Positions 51,769-59,757 of a stretch of DNA of 64,000 bases are shown here, piece after piece (position 1 is the stretch's first letter; every line of letters starts with the position of its first letter). The stretch is taken from NCBI RefSeq assembly GCF_000192865.1, contig NC_015276.1, positions 1,426,001-1,490,000 on the forward strand, given 5' to 3'. The notes under the pieces were generated by a model. The model was not told the origin of the DNA. It searched no databases and worked only from the letters and a program-made list of their open reading frames with translations. Position numbers and translations under genes: made by a program. The stretch comes from Marinomonas mediterranea MMB-1 (lineage in GTDB: Bacteria; Pseudomonadota; Gammaproteobacteria; Pseudomonadales; Marinomonadaceae).

Positions 51769-52497
51769 TTAAGCCAGTATGGATTCCATGCTGGCTTTTT
51801 CATGTACTTCTTCAGGTGTTTTCATATTAAGGCTTAAGTGTGGTCGATATCTATTATAAATATCAATAGACTCACTTACATGCCTTTCTAAGTCTTTAAA
51901 GGTCCTACACCGTTCAACCAAAAATTCTTGCTTCAATATGCCATTCACCCTTTCTGCTAACGCATTTTGGTAGCAGTCATAGCCATCTGTCATCGACGGT
52001 CGTATTTTATTACGCTGTAATTCTTTTTGATAAAGAGCCGAGCAATACTGCGACCCTCTGTCTGAATGATGCGTTAATGGCTTTGTCGTTTTACGAGACT
52101 GAACCGCTTTCTTTAAGGCTTTAACGACATTGTCTGCTTTCATATCATGACTGAGCTTATATCCCATGATTTTTCGATTAAAAGCATCTGTCACAAGCGA
52201 GAGATAATGCACACCTTCATCACTTTCAACATAGGTAATATCGCTTACAAACACCTCTTCTGACCTTGTCGGTTGATGACCTATTAAGAGATTCGGGTAC
52301 TTCTTCATCCAATGCTTACTGTCCGTTGTTTTGGTATAGCTGCGTTTTGGCTTAACCAAGAGACCTTCTTCTCTTAAATAACGAAACAAGCCATCTCGAC
52401 CGAGTTTTATATCCCGTTCTTTAAGCTTGTCTTTCAGCAAAAAATATAACTTTCTTGTTCCAAGTCTAGGCATGAAACGACGGATATCCATGACCAA
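51769..52497 (-). pseudogene. IS3-family transposase orfB, probably truncated or frameshifted at the 5' end
   Basis: Catalytic integrase part of the transposase: DDE residues in FVSDITYV, HHSDRGSQY and ALAERVNGILKQEF, with GTRKLYFLL and GRDGLFRYLREEGLLVKPKR before it. The frame is open from 52584, directly after the orfA stop and in the same phase, but has no ATG until 52491. The usual -1 frame after the A6 slip site gives ISLSRSC and then stops, while ISRQAVYQQ, which normally follows a few residues later, is in the orfA phase. A small deletion near 52565 is the simplest reading, so transposition in cis is probably impaired. Confidence 0.75.
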
Positions 52498-52584
52498 GTC
52501 TTTAATGATTGATAGACTATCCTGTCGTATTAACTGTCTCTGCTCTTGTTGGTAGACGGCCTGCCTACTAATGGCAAGAACGAC

Positions 52585-52992
52585 TTAAACTGATTTTTTC
52601 TTCAGCTTGAAGGCATCTCGCTCCTTGGCTATATACTTTTTTCTAAGGCTCATCCCGTGCTCAGCGTCCAGAATATCAACCACCGTATTGAGTAAACGAT
52701 TTTTCAGTTGCTCATCTTCCAACTCTCGCTCTAGTCTTTTGATTGTTTGAGCGGGTGTTTCTTTTGCTTTCGGGGATTTAGACATGGGTCGCCTCACTTT
52801 GGTAGACCAATCCATTTTGCCGTGTTTTCGAAGCCAAGTCAGCACTGTTGATCGGCCTTGGATTCCATAGATCTTTTGAGCTTGCTTGTAAGTCATGTCG
52901 CCTTTTTCGACGGCCATCACTATCTGTAGTTTAAAGCCCATTGTATAGTCACGTTGAGTACGCTTGCGCTTGGTATTACTTGATGTCCCCAT
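52585..52992 (-). CDS. IS3-family transposase orfA
   Basis: 135 residues. DNA-binding half of the transposase: helix-turn-helix YTMGFKLQIVMAVEKGDMTYKQAQKIYGIQGRSTVLTWLRKHG at ~16-60 and a leucine-zipper-like coiled coil IKRLERELEDEQLKNRLLNTVVDI at ~84-108. It ends in KLKKKSV with an A6 run (slip site) about 10 nt before the stop, as in IS3 elements that make OrfAB by -1 frameshifting. Confidence 0.88.
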   Translation of the reverse strand: MGTSSNTKRKRTQRDYTMGFKLQIVMAVEKGDMTYKQAQKIYGIQGRSTVLTWLRKHGKMDWSTKVRRPMSKSPKAKETPAQTIKRLERELEDEQLKNRLLNTVVDILDAEHGMSLRKKYIAKERDAFKLKKKSV

Positions 52993-53041
52993 AATAGGTC
53001 TCCTAGGTGTAAACCTATTTCAGGACGGAACAGTTCCACAA

Positions 53042-53074
53042 AAAAAGCCGATGCTTATTTAGCATCGGCTTTTT
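53042..53074 (-). terminator. Terminator of the AGCS symporter gene
   Basis: Stem AAAAAGCCGATGCT / AGCATCGGCTTTTT with a 5-nt loop and T runs. The IS element inserted immediately beyond it. Confidence 0.85.
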
Positions 53075-53115
53075 AGATTAGATAACAGGCTCATCGTCTA
53101 TGAGCGATCTAATAC

Positions 53116-54660
53116 TTATTTGTATTTCTTGAACTCACCAGCACGAAGGCGGGTCATGTAAGAGTTTAGTTCTTTCTTAACGATAGGCATTAAGAAGTAC
53201 AAACCAATGATGTTCACGACCGCCATTGCAAAGATAGCAGCGTCAGAGAAATCAATAACAGGACCAAGACTAATTGATGCACCAATGAATACGAAGATAC
53301 AGAAAATCACTTTGAACGTTAGTTCTGCGCCTTTGCTCTCACCAAATAGGTAAGTCCAAGCTTTTAGACCGTAGTAAGACCAGCTTAGCATGGTAGAGAA
53401 TGCAAACAATACAACGGCCACTACAAGGATGTATGGGAACCAGCTAAACGCAGAAGCAAATGCAGCAGAGGTTAAGGCAACACCTGACGAACCGTCAGCT
53501 GTCTGAATCGTGCCAGATGCATTTAATACATATAGGCCTGTTTCTGGATCAGTGACTAACTGTTGAGTGATGATGATAACCAAAGCCGTCATCGTACAGA
53601 TAACAACGGTATCGATGAAAGGTTCTAGTAGGGAAACAAGACCTTCGGTAATTGGCTCGTTGGTTTTTACCGCAGAGTGAGCAATTGCAGCAGAACCGAC
53701 ACCAGCTTCGTTAGAGAACGCAGCTCGTTTAAAGCCTTGAATCAAGGCACCAACCATACCGCCTGCTACGCCCAAACCTGTGAAGGCGCCTTCGAAAATC
53801 TGACCAAATGCCCAACCGATTTTATCAACGTTCATCAGGATGATAACAAGCGCAGCACCGACGTAAATAACACCCATGAAAGGCACTACTTTTTCGGTCA
53901 CGTTCGCAATCGATTTGATACCACCAACGATAACAAGGAAGACCACTACAGCGAATATAATACCCGTGATCCAGCCTGGGTAGTCACCGATTACACCACT
54001 CAATTGAGCGTGTGCTTGGTTTGCTTGGAACATGTTGCCGCCACCAAGTGCACCGAAGATACAGAAGATAGCAAACATGACTGCTAGAAACTTACCGAAA
54101 CCTGCTGGTAGACCACGTTCTATAAATCCTTTGGAGATATAGTACATTGGACCACCTGATACACGCCCGTCTTCGTATTCATTACGGTATTTAACACCCA
54201 GAGTACACTCTGCGAATTTCGAAGCCATACCTAAAAGACCTGCTAAGATCATCCAGAATGTCGCGCCAGGACCACCGATGCTAACGGCTACTGCAACCCC
54301 TGCAATGTTACCTAGACCAACCGTTCCTGAAAGTGCTGTTGTCAAAGCTTGAAAATGGCTCACTTCACCCGCGTCGTTTGGGTTTGAGTAGTCGCCTTTT
54401 ACTAGGGAAATCGAGTGACCAATTGCTCGGAATTGGATGAAACCAAAATACAATGTGAAGACACTTGCACCTACTACCAACCAAAGGACGATCCAAGGAA
54501 AGCTTGTACCAGGAAGTGGAGAGAAAATAAGGCTGACAAACCAGCCAGTGGCAGAAGAGAAAACACTATTAATAGTTTCATCAATAGAACTAGCGGATGC
54601 TAGAGAGCTGAAAAGTGAAAAAAACGAAACGGTCAAAGCCGCAAACAGTTTTGAAATCAT
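53116..54660 (-). CDS. Sodium:alanine/glycine symporter (AGCS family)
   Basis: 514 residues, about 11 helices after an N-terminal signal-like helix (~1-24). Family motifs: FQALTTALSGTVGLGNIAGVAVAVSIGGPGATFWM near residue 105, SGGPMYYISKG near 165, GFKRAAFSNEAGVGSAAIAHSA near 310. Imports alanine, glycine or a related amino acid with sodium. It lies 15 bp after a universal stress protein gene in the same direction, so they form an operon. An IS3 element sits just beyond its terminator without disrupting it. Confidence 0.93.
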   Translation of the reverse strand: MISKLFAALTVSFFSLFSSLASASSIDETINSVFSSATGWFVSLIFSPLPGTSFPWIVLWLVVGASVFTLYFGFIQFRAIGHSISLVKGDYSNPNDAGEVSHFQALTTALSGTVGLGNIAGVAVAVSIGGPGATFWMILAGLLGMASKFAECTLGVKYRNEYEDGRVSGGPMYYISKGFIERGLPAGFGKFLAVMFAIFCIFGALGGGNMFQANQAHAQLSGVIGDYPGWITGIIFAVVVFLVIVGGIKSIANVTEKVVPFMGVIYVGAALVIILMNVDKIGWAFGQIFEGAFTGLGVAGGMVGALIQGFKRAAFSNEAGVGSAAIAHSAVKTNEPITEGLVSLLEPFIDTVVICTMTALVIIITQQLVTDPETGLYVLNASGTIQTADGSSGVALTSAAFASAFSWFPYILVVAVVLFAFSTMLSWSYYGLKAWTYLFGESKGAELTFKVIFCIFVFIGASISLGPVIDFSDAAIFAMAVVNIIGLYFLMPIVKKELNSYMTRLRAGEFKKYK

Positions 54661-54675
54661 AGAAAATACCTGAGA

Positions 54676-55116
54676 TTAGCTTACGACAGTGACTGGAACA
54701 TTAGAGCTCATGACAAGGTTAGCGGTAACACTACCGAAAACACGTGCACTTAAACCTTGTTCTGTCGAGCGAGCAACGAAGATTTGTTCGGCGTTGTTTT
54801 CAACTGCCATGTTGTTGAGAATGGTCGATGCTTTACCATGAATAACACGGCCTTCAGCTTGAACGCCATCATTCTTTAGTTCTTCCAAAAGAGGATCAAT
54901 GACGCGCTGCTGGGCACTCTTAATCTCATCTAATTTCTGCTTATGGCGAATGGCATTTTCCTCTGTCGTTTGGAACTTGTAAGGAGACCACTCGACAACA
55001 CACACAAGCAAAAGCTTACACTCGTCGCCAACTAAAGTAGCTTGTCTTTTTGCAAAGGCCAAAGCGCGGTTACTAGCGTCACTACCGTCAACTCCGACTA
55101 TAAATGTAACGGACAT
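54676..55116 (-). CDS. Universal stress protein (UspA family)
   Basis: 146 residues. N-terminal FIVGVDGSDASNRALAFA and C-terminal VFGSVTANLVMSSNVPVTVV are typical. The ATP-binding Gly-2x-Gly-9x-Gly-Ser/Thr signature is incomplete because the first glycines are displaced, so nucleotide binding is uncertain. Strong ribosome site (AAGGATGGGG). First gene of an operon with the AGCS symporter; Usp proteins often sit beside transporters and may modulate them. Confidence 0.9.
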   Translation of the reverse strand: MSVTFIVGVDGSDASNRALAFAKRQATLVGDECKLLLVCVVEWSPYKFQTTEENAIRHKQKLDEIKSAQQRVIDPLLEELKNDGVQAEGRVIHGKASTILNNMAVENNAEQIFVARSTEQGLSARVFGSVTANLVMSSNVPVTVVS

Positions 55117-55530
55117 AATTCCCCATCCTTTCGTTTATTATTATGCGCACCATTTTGGGGCTACATACGTTGTTTCACTATTATTAAACTGAAAGTTGAT
55201 TGAGAACTCAAACTAAATTTGCACTTTTTAGCCATATTTAATGCTATTTTTGCTTCATAAGAAGGTTTTCCTCCGTCTATTCGTCTAAATAAGCAGATAT
55301 TCTTGCTGTTTTATGAGAAATTACCCGCTAGGGGTTTTATCTGAAACTTGGATGTGTAAAATTGCCGTGCCTCAAAATGTGACAGTATGGTTTCAGAAAT
55401 ATTTCCATAATGTTGCGGGTTGGGCGAGAACTGGATTAAGTGCATGATACTAGCCTGTTTATATAGGGATGGGAAAAGGTTGCTACTCCGTGATACTTAG
55501 CATTGTTTAACTCTACATAAAGAACTATTT
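55117..55530. other. 414-bp intergenic region between usp and pit
   Basis: Divergent promoter region. AT-rich; no reading frame, clear hairpin, Pho box or Fur box was found. Confidence 0.4.
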
Positions 55531-57108
55531 ATGGATTTATCAAACAACACCACCGAATCGACCACAACTTCTCGCAGCTCTGACTTTGTTAAAGTTCTTA
55601 TTGCTTTAGCGTTTATTTGTTGCGCAGGCTATTACGCATCTTCAAATGGCGTTGAAGTTTCCAATTTGTCTATCTTAGCTATCGCCGCCGCGATAGGTGC
55701 TTATATGGCGATCAATATTGGCGCGAATGATGTCGCCAATAATGTAGGCCCTGCGGTGGGCGCAAAAGCATTATCGATGACAGGTGCCATTCTGATTGCC
55801 GCTATTTTTGAGGCAAGTGGCGCTCTTATTGCAGGCGGTTCCGTTGTCGGTACAATAAAGAAAGGTATTATTAACCCTGCAGCTATTGCTGATGCGACGA
55901 CTTTTATATGGGTCATGATGGCCGCTCTATTAGCAGGTGCGATCTGGCTAAACCTTGCTACGTATCTTGGCGCACCAGTCTCGACGACACACTCTATTGT
56001 TGGTGGTGTTATGGGAGCCGGTATCGCAGCGGGTGGCTGGGATATTGCTAACTGGAGTAAAGTGAGTGCGATCGTTGCTAGTTGGGTGATTTCTCCTGTG
56101 TTAGGGGGGCTCATTGCAGCGGTATTTCTTTTTTATGTGAAGCGTGCAGTCACCTATAAAAATGACATGATCGGCGCAGCTAAGAAAGTCGTGCCTCTTC
56201 TCATTGCGATTATGGTGTGGGCGTTCTCGACCTATCTGATTGTTAAAGGTTTGAAGAAACTGTTCAAAGTTGACTTCGTTAGTGCGCTGAGTATAGGTCT
56301 TTTGATCGCCATTGCAGTCTATCTTATCGTTCGACCTATGATTGCAAAAGTAGCTTCTACGCTGAAAAATGAAAAAGATTCTGTGAATAGTTTATTCACG
56401 TTACCACTTATTGCTTCTGCCGCGTTATTGAGCTTTGCTCATGGTGCAAACGATGTCGCAAATGCGATTGGACCGTTGGCAGCGATCAATGATGCGTTAA
56501 TTAGCGGAGGGATATCCAGCAAAGCATCGATACCATTATGGATTATGCTAGTGGGTGGTATTGGTATTGCTGTAGGTCTTGCATTATTTGGTCCTAAGTT
56601 GATTAAAACAGTGGGTTCAGAAATTACACATCTGGACAAAACGCGTGCGTTCTGTGTCGCAATGGCCGCTGCGATTACGGTGATTATCGCCTCTCAATTG
56701 GGTCTTCCTGTTAGTTCAACACACATTGCGGTAGGTGGAATATTTGGTGTTGGTTTCCTGCGCGAGTATCTAAAAGCGGCGTACGAACGAAAGCTTAATG
56801 AAGTGATGGAGCATTCTAAGCGAGCAGGTCACGATCTGGAGCAAACATCATTATTTGTAGAGCGCTTCAAAAATGCGGATGTCGATGAGAAGCGAGCGAT
56901 TCTGAGTGAGCTTAAGTCAGAAAAGAACATGGCGCCTATCTCGAAGCAGGATCGTAAAAAGCTAAAACGAGCGACCAAGAAAGAGTTGGTTAAGCGCTCT
57001 GCGTTACTTCGAATTGCTGCTGCTTGGGTTATCACTGTGCCTGCTTCTGCACTACTGTCGGCCCTAATTTTCTACACGTTAGTGGGATTCGATCTTGTAA
57101 ATAGTTGA
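55531..57108 (+). CDS. Inorganic phosphate transporter (PiT family)
   Basis: 525 residues, about 11 helices. Two PiT repeats: AINIGANDVANNVGPAVGAKAL (about 60-80) with APVSTTHSIVGGVMGAG, and SFAHGANDVANAIGPLAAI (about 300-318) with LPVSSTHIAVGGIFGVG. A charged cytoplasmic region of ~90 residues lies before the last helix (about 400-490). Low-affinity proton- or sodium-coupled phosphate uptake. It has no Pho box, consistent with use when phosphate is plentiful. Terminator at 57150. Confidence 0.93.
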   Translation: MDLSNNTTESTTTSRSSDFVKVLIALAFICCAGYYASSNGVEVSNLSILAIAAAIGAYMAINIGANDVANNVGPAVGAKALSMTGAILIAAIFEASGALIAGGSVVGTIKKGIINPAAIADATTFIWVMMAALLAGAIWLNLATYLGAPVSTTHSIVGGVMGAGIAAGGWDIANWSKVSAIVASWVISPVLGGLIAAVFLFYVKRAVTYKNDMIGAAKKVVPLLIAIMVWAFSTYLIVKGLKKLFKVDFVSALSIGLLIAIAVYLIVRPMIAKVASTLKNEKDSVNSLFTLPLIASAALLSFAHGANDVANAIGPLAAINDALISGGISSKASIPLWIMLVGGIGIAVGLALFGPKLIKTVGSEITHLDKTRAFCVAMAAAITVIIASQLGLPVSSTHIAVGGIFGVGFLREYLKAAYERKLNEVMEHSKRAGHDLEQTSLFVERFKNADVDEKRAILSELKSEKNMAPISKQDRKKLKRATKKELVKRSALLRIAAAWVITVPASALLSALIFYTLVGFDLVNS

Positions 57109-57149
57109 TCTTATTACGCTCATCTTGCAGGTGAACGTAAGTCAATGAC

Positions 57150-57178
57150 AAAAAAGGCTGGATTAACCAGCCTTTTTT
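57150..57178 (+). terminator. Rho-independent terminator of the phosphate transporter gene
   Basis: Stem AAAAAAGGCTG / CAGCCTTTTTT around GATTAAC, ending in a T run. Confidence 0.88.
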
Positions 57179-57427
57179 GTTTCTTGAATTGTAATCTTTT
57201 GTGATATAAATAACGGGAACTAATTTTATAGATCTCTCTTTTTGGCGTTTTAGAGCCGCAGAATTGATGAACTCTTTTATTTAGGATTGATTCTGAGGTA
57301 CTAGAATAGAAAAGGTGAGGTTTAGATTCGTAGTCACTTCTTTAAACTATGCTTTAGAAAAGGGACTTGAAGCTTCTTAAAGTGCAACTTTCCGATGCGA
57401 CCCTTTTCCAAGGATGCTAAACATTTT

Positions 57428-58129
57428 ATGTTACGTTTAGAAATTATTCTAATTGCTGCAGGCTTAGCTTTTCTGTTTTCTGTTGCGCTCGCTATATCAA
57501 TAATGCGGTGGCGTAAAAAACAACGCACTTTGCAGTTGGAAGCGAATAATTTGTTGCTTAAACGCTGCTATAGAATTGATGAGTTGCTAAGCGTTCTTTC
57601 AGACCGCTATATTCCCATTACGACAAAGCTAGTGCTTGTTAATTATGTTCTTGAATCGATGGTAACAGTAAAATCGCTGCCTAATTCGATTGCCTTAATT
57701 GAGAAGCAGGAAGAGTATATTGGCCTTCGTAAAGAGTTAATGTATGCAGAACAAGCGACAAAAAAAGAGAAGGTCGTTGCGCAGGCCGAGCTGGTTAGGG
57801 TTCAAGGAGCATTAAAGGCGTTGATAACCTTGGTGAAAGCGTTTGCATCAAACAAAACAATAGACATGGCGTCTGCGAAGCAACAACTGACTATGATTCG
57901 GTACGGTTACCTTTTAGCTCACTGTGATATGTTGATGAAAGAAGCGCGAGATGACCTTGATTTAGACAAAAAAGCCCGAGCGTTGGAGAAATATCGTACG
58001 GCATTGGCTGAAATGGAAACAGTTAGCTTTGTTCCTGAGTCAAATAGTGTAATAAATACACTAAAAAATAGAATCCAAGCGATTGAAGGTATATTATTTA
58101 AAAAGAAACAAAATGAAGACAACGGATAG
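57428..58129 (+). CDS. Membrane-anchored helical protein, unknown function (member A of a pair)
   Basis: 233 residues. N-terminal helix ~3-25 (EIILIAAGLAFLFSVALAISI), then an all-helical, Lys/Glu/Leu-rich cytoplasmic part with coiled-coil tendency (~95-135) and a short helical-repeat-like segment KKARALEKYRTALAEMETV near 190. No known family recognised. The next gene has the same plan (N-terminal helix, R-L-x-x-L segment, helical middle, KAIELYKEAMSQLE-type repeat), so they look like diverged paralogues. Start uncertain: ATG 57428 puts the helix at the N-terminus; ATG 57395 adds 11 residues. Confidence 0.65.
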   Translation: MLRLEIILIAAGLAFLFSVALAISIMRWRKKQRTLQLEANNLLLKRCYRIDELLSVLSDRYIPITTKLVLVNYVLESMVTVKSLPNSIALIEKQEEYIGLRKELMYAEQATKKEKVVAQAELVRVQGALKALITLVKAFASNKTIDMASAKQQLTMIRYGYLLAHCDMLMKEARDDLDLDKKARALEKYRTALAEMETVSFVPESNSVINTLKNRIQAIEGILFKKKQNEDNG

Positions 58130-58212
58130 CTTCTGAACACTTAAATCTGCCCTCTACCTATGTTGGATGATATTTCGAGCAATTTTATGACGTTACTTGT
58201 ATTAGAAGAAAT

Positions 58213-59001
58213 ATGACTGCAATTGCTATTACACTGATGTTGATAGCAATTGGGGGCTTTATTGCGTTTGCTATCTATTTACAATTAAAAGAACAAGCCC
58301 GTCTAGAACGCTTACGAAAATCCGCAGCGCTTGGGAACCAGACGCGTCAGTTAAGGCGCTACCTTGACGATCTTCCTCCACAATATCAGCCTAAGGATAT
58401 GCGCATTTGGATTTTGCGCAGATTGGTTTCTGTATATGATGAATTAATCGATCTGCAAGCCGATGATACGTTGCGTCGTCACCGTGGTTTTTTTGTTGAA
58501 GAGCTGAAACAGTTCGAGGAAAGCAAAACGAAGCGTAAAGCAAAGCCGATTAATGATGAATTGCAAATTAGTGAGCTACGACGGTTATTTGATTCTTTTT
58601 CTGCCTATCTTGATTTTGCGAAGCAAAACAAAAAAATTAACCCCGACTTGTATGTTCGCTATAAGGACTTGTTTAGCTTTTATGGTTACCGTGTTAATGC
58701 CGATTACCATGTCTATATGGCTCGTCAGGCCTTCCTGACGGAAAAGTTCGACAAAGCGATTGAATTGTACAAAGAAGCAATGTCACAGCTTGAGCCTATC
58801 AGTGAAAACCCTGAAGCCAAATCTGCCATCGCGGGTTATCAACAAATCATTGATGAAATAGAAAGTGATTTGGAGCTTCAGCGGCAGGAAGAGGCGCTTT
58901 CGTCGAACACCGAAGAAGATGAGCAAGCAGAAGAAAATTTGGATGATGAATGGAGTCAGTTTATGGATCAAAACACATTCAAAAAGAAGAAACATTTTTA
59001 A
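58213..59001 (+). CDS. Membrane-anchored helical protein, unknown function (member B of a pair)
   Basis: 262 residues. N-terminal helix ~3-24, basic segment, then QTRQLRRYLDDLPPQYQPKDMRIWILRRLVSVYDEL (about 44-78), where Pro-Pro-Gln-Tyr recalls a conserved loop. A TPR-like helical pair AFLTEKFDKAIELYKEAMSQLEPI lies near 178-200. C-terminal tail acidic (about 225-250), ending in KKKKHF. No catalytic motif and no recognised family. It lies 83 bp after member A and probably shares its transcript. Its role may be scaffolding at the inner membrane (inference only). Confidence 0.7.
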   Translation: MTAIAITLMLIAIGGFIAFAIYLQLKEQARLERLRKSAALGNQTRQLRRYLDDLPPQYQPKDMRIWILRRLVSVYDELIDLQADDTLRRHRGFFVEELKQFEESKTKRKAKPINDELQISELRRLFDSFSAYLDFAKQNKKINPDLYVRYKDLFSFYGYRVNADYHVYMARQAFLTEKFDKAIELYKEAMSQLEPISENPEAKSAIAGYQQIIDEIESDLELQRQEEALSSNTEEDEQAEENLDDEWSQFMDQNTFKKKKHF

Positions 59002-59089
59002 TAAGTTGAACTCTCGGTCGAATTCTCAGTTGAGTTTTAATCCATACTAGTCGATACGACTTTAATTCTTACATGTAGTAGGCACACTC

Positions 59090-59707
59090 GTGACATTGAA
59101 CTTGCTTTCTGTTTTTGTTCCCACTTTTTTCTTTGTTTCCATTACCCCTGGCATGTGCATGACACTTGCTATGACATTGGGTATGACGGTCGGTGTTCGC
59201 CGTGCTTTGTGGATGATGGTGGGGGAGCTCGCTGGAGTCGGTCTCGTTGTCGTTCTTACTGCGATTGGCGTCGCAACTATCTTGTTGAGTTACCCGAGTG
59301 CTTTTCTAGTGTTGAAATACGCTGGTGGTGCCTATTTGGCTTATTTAGGTGTTCAGATGTGGCTTTCAAAGGGGAAAATGGCGATCAAGATGGAAGAGGA
59401 GGTAAAACCCGCTTCTAAAATCGAGCTTGTTACCCAAGGCTTTTTGACCGCAGTATCGAACCCAAAAGGTTGGGCGTTCTTTGTTGCATTGCTTCCCCCC
59501 TTTTTATCTGCCGATTCCTCTCTGCTTTCTCAATTATCGATTTTAGTGTCTATCATTCTTGTACTCGAGTTTATGTGTTTGTTGATTTACGCTGCGGGTG
59601 GACGCAGTATGAAGTCTCTGTTGATGAAAAATGGCAATGTTAAAGCGATGAATCGAATCGCAGGAACTTTGATGCTAATGGTCGGTGTTTGGCTTGCCTT
59701 TGGATAG
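59090..59707 (+). CDS. LysE/RhtB-family amino-acid exporter
   Basis: 205 residues with six helices. Family segments: FFVSITPGMCMTLAMTLGMTVGVRRAL near the start (SPGP-like loop as TPGM), YAGGAYLAYLGVQMW near 75, and GFLTAVSNPKGWAFFVALLPPF near 125. Exports an amino acid or homoserine lactone-like compound; substrate unknown. Start is GTG with AGG 9 nt upstream. Convergent with topB, with no clear terminator between. Confidence 0.87.
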   Translation: MTLNLLSVFVPTFFFVSITPGMCMTLAMTLGMTVGVRRALWMMVGELAGVGLVVVLTAIGVATILLSYPSAFLVLKYAGGAYLAYLGVQMWLSKGKMAIKMEEEVKPASKIELVTQGFLTAVSNPKGWAFFVALLPPFLSADSSLLSQLSILVSIILVLEFMCLLIYAAGGRSMKSLLMKNGNVKAMNRIAGTLMLMVGVWLAFG

Positions 59708-59757
59708 CGCTTAATTGCATTGTTATTTTTAGCGTGTGTATCTTTAGCGATCAAAGT

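Larger units (their letters stand above)
51737..53032 (-). mobile_element. IS3-family insertion sequence, 1296 bp
   Basis: Bounded by 24-bp imperfect inverted repeats (TGTCTCGTCCTAAAATACG on the left; inverted TGTTCCGTCCTGAAATAGG on the right; 19 of 24 positions agree). The left flank (51734-51736) and right flank (53033-53035) are both GTT, a 3-bp target duplication. Two genes, orfA and orfB, run leftward. It sits beside the terminator of the AGCS symporter gene. Confidence 0.88.
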
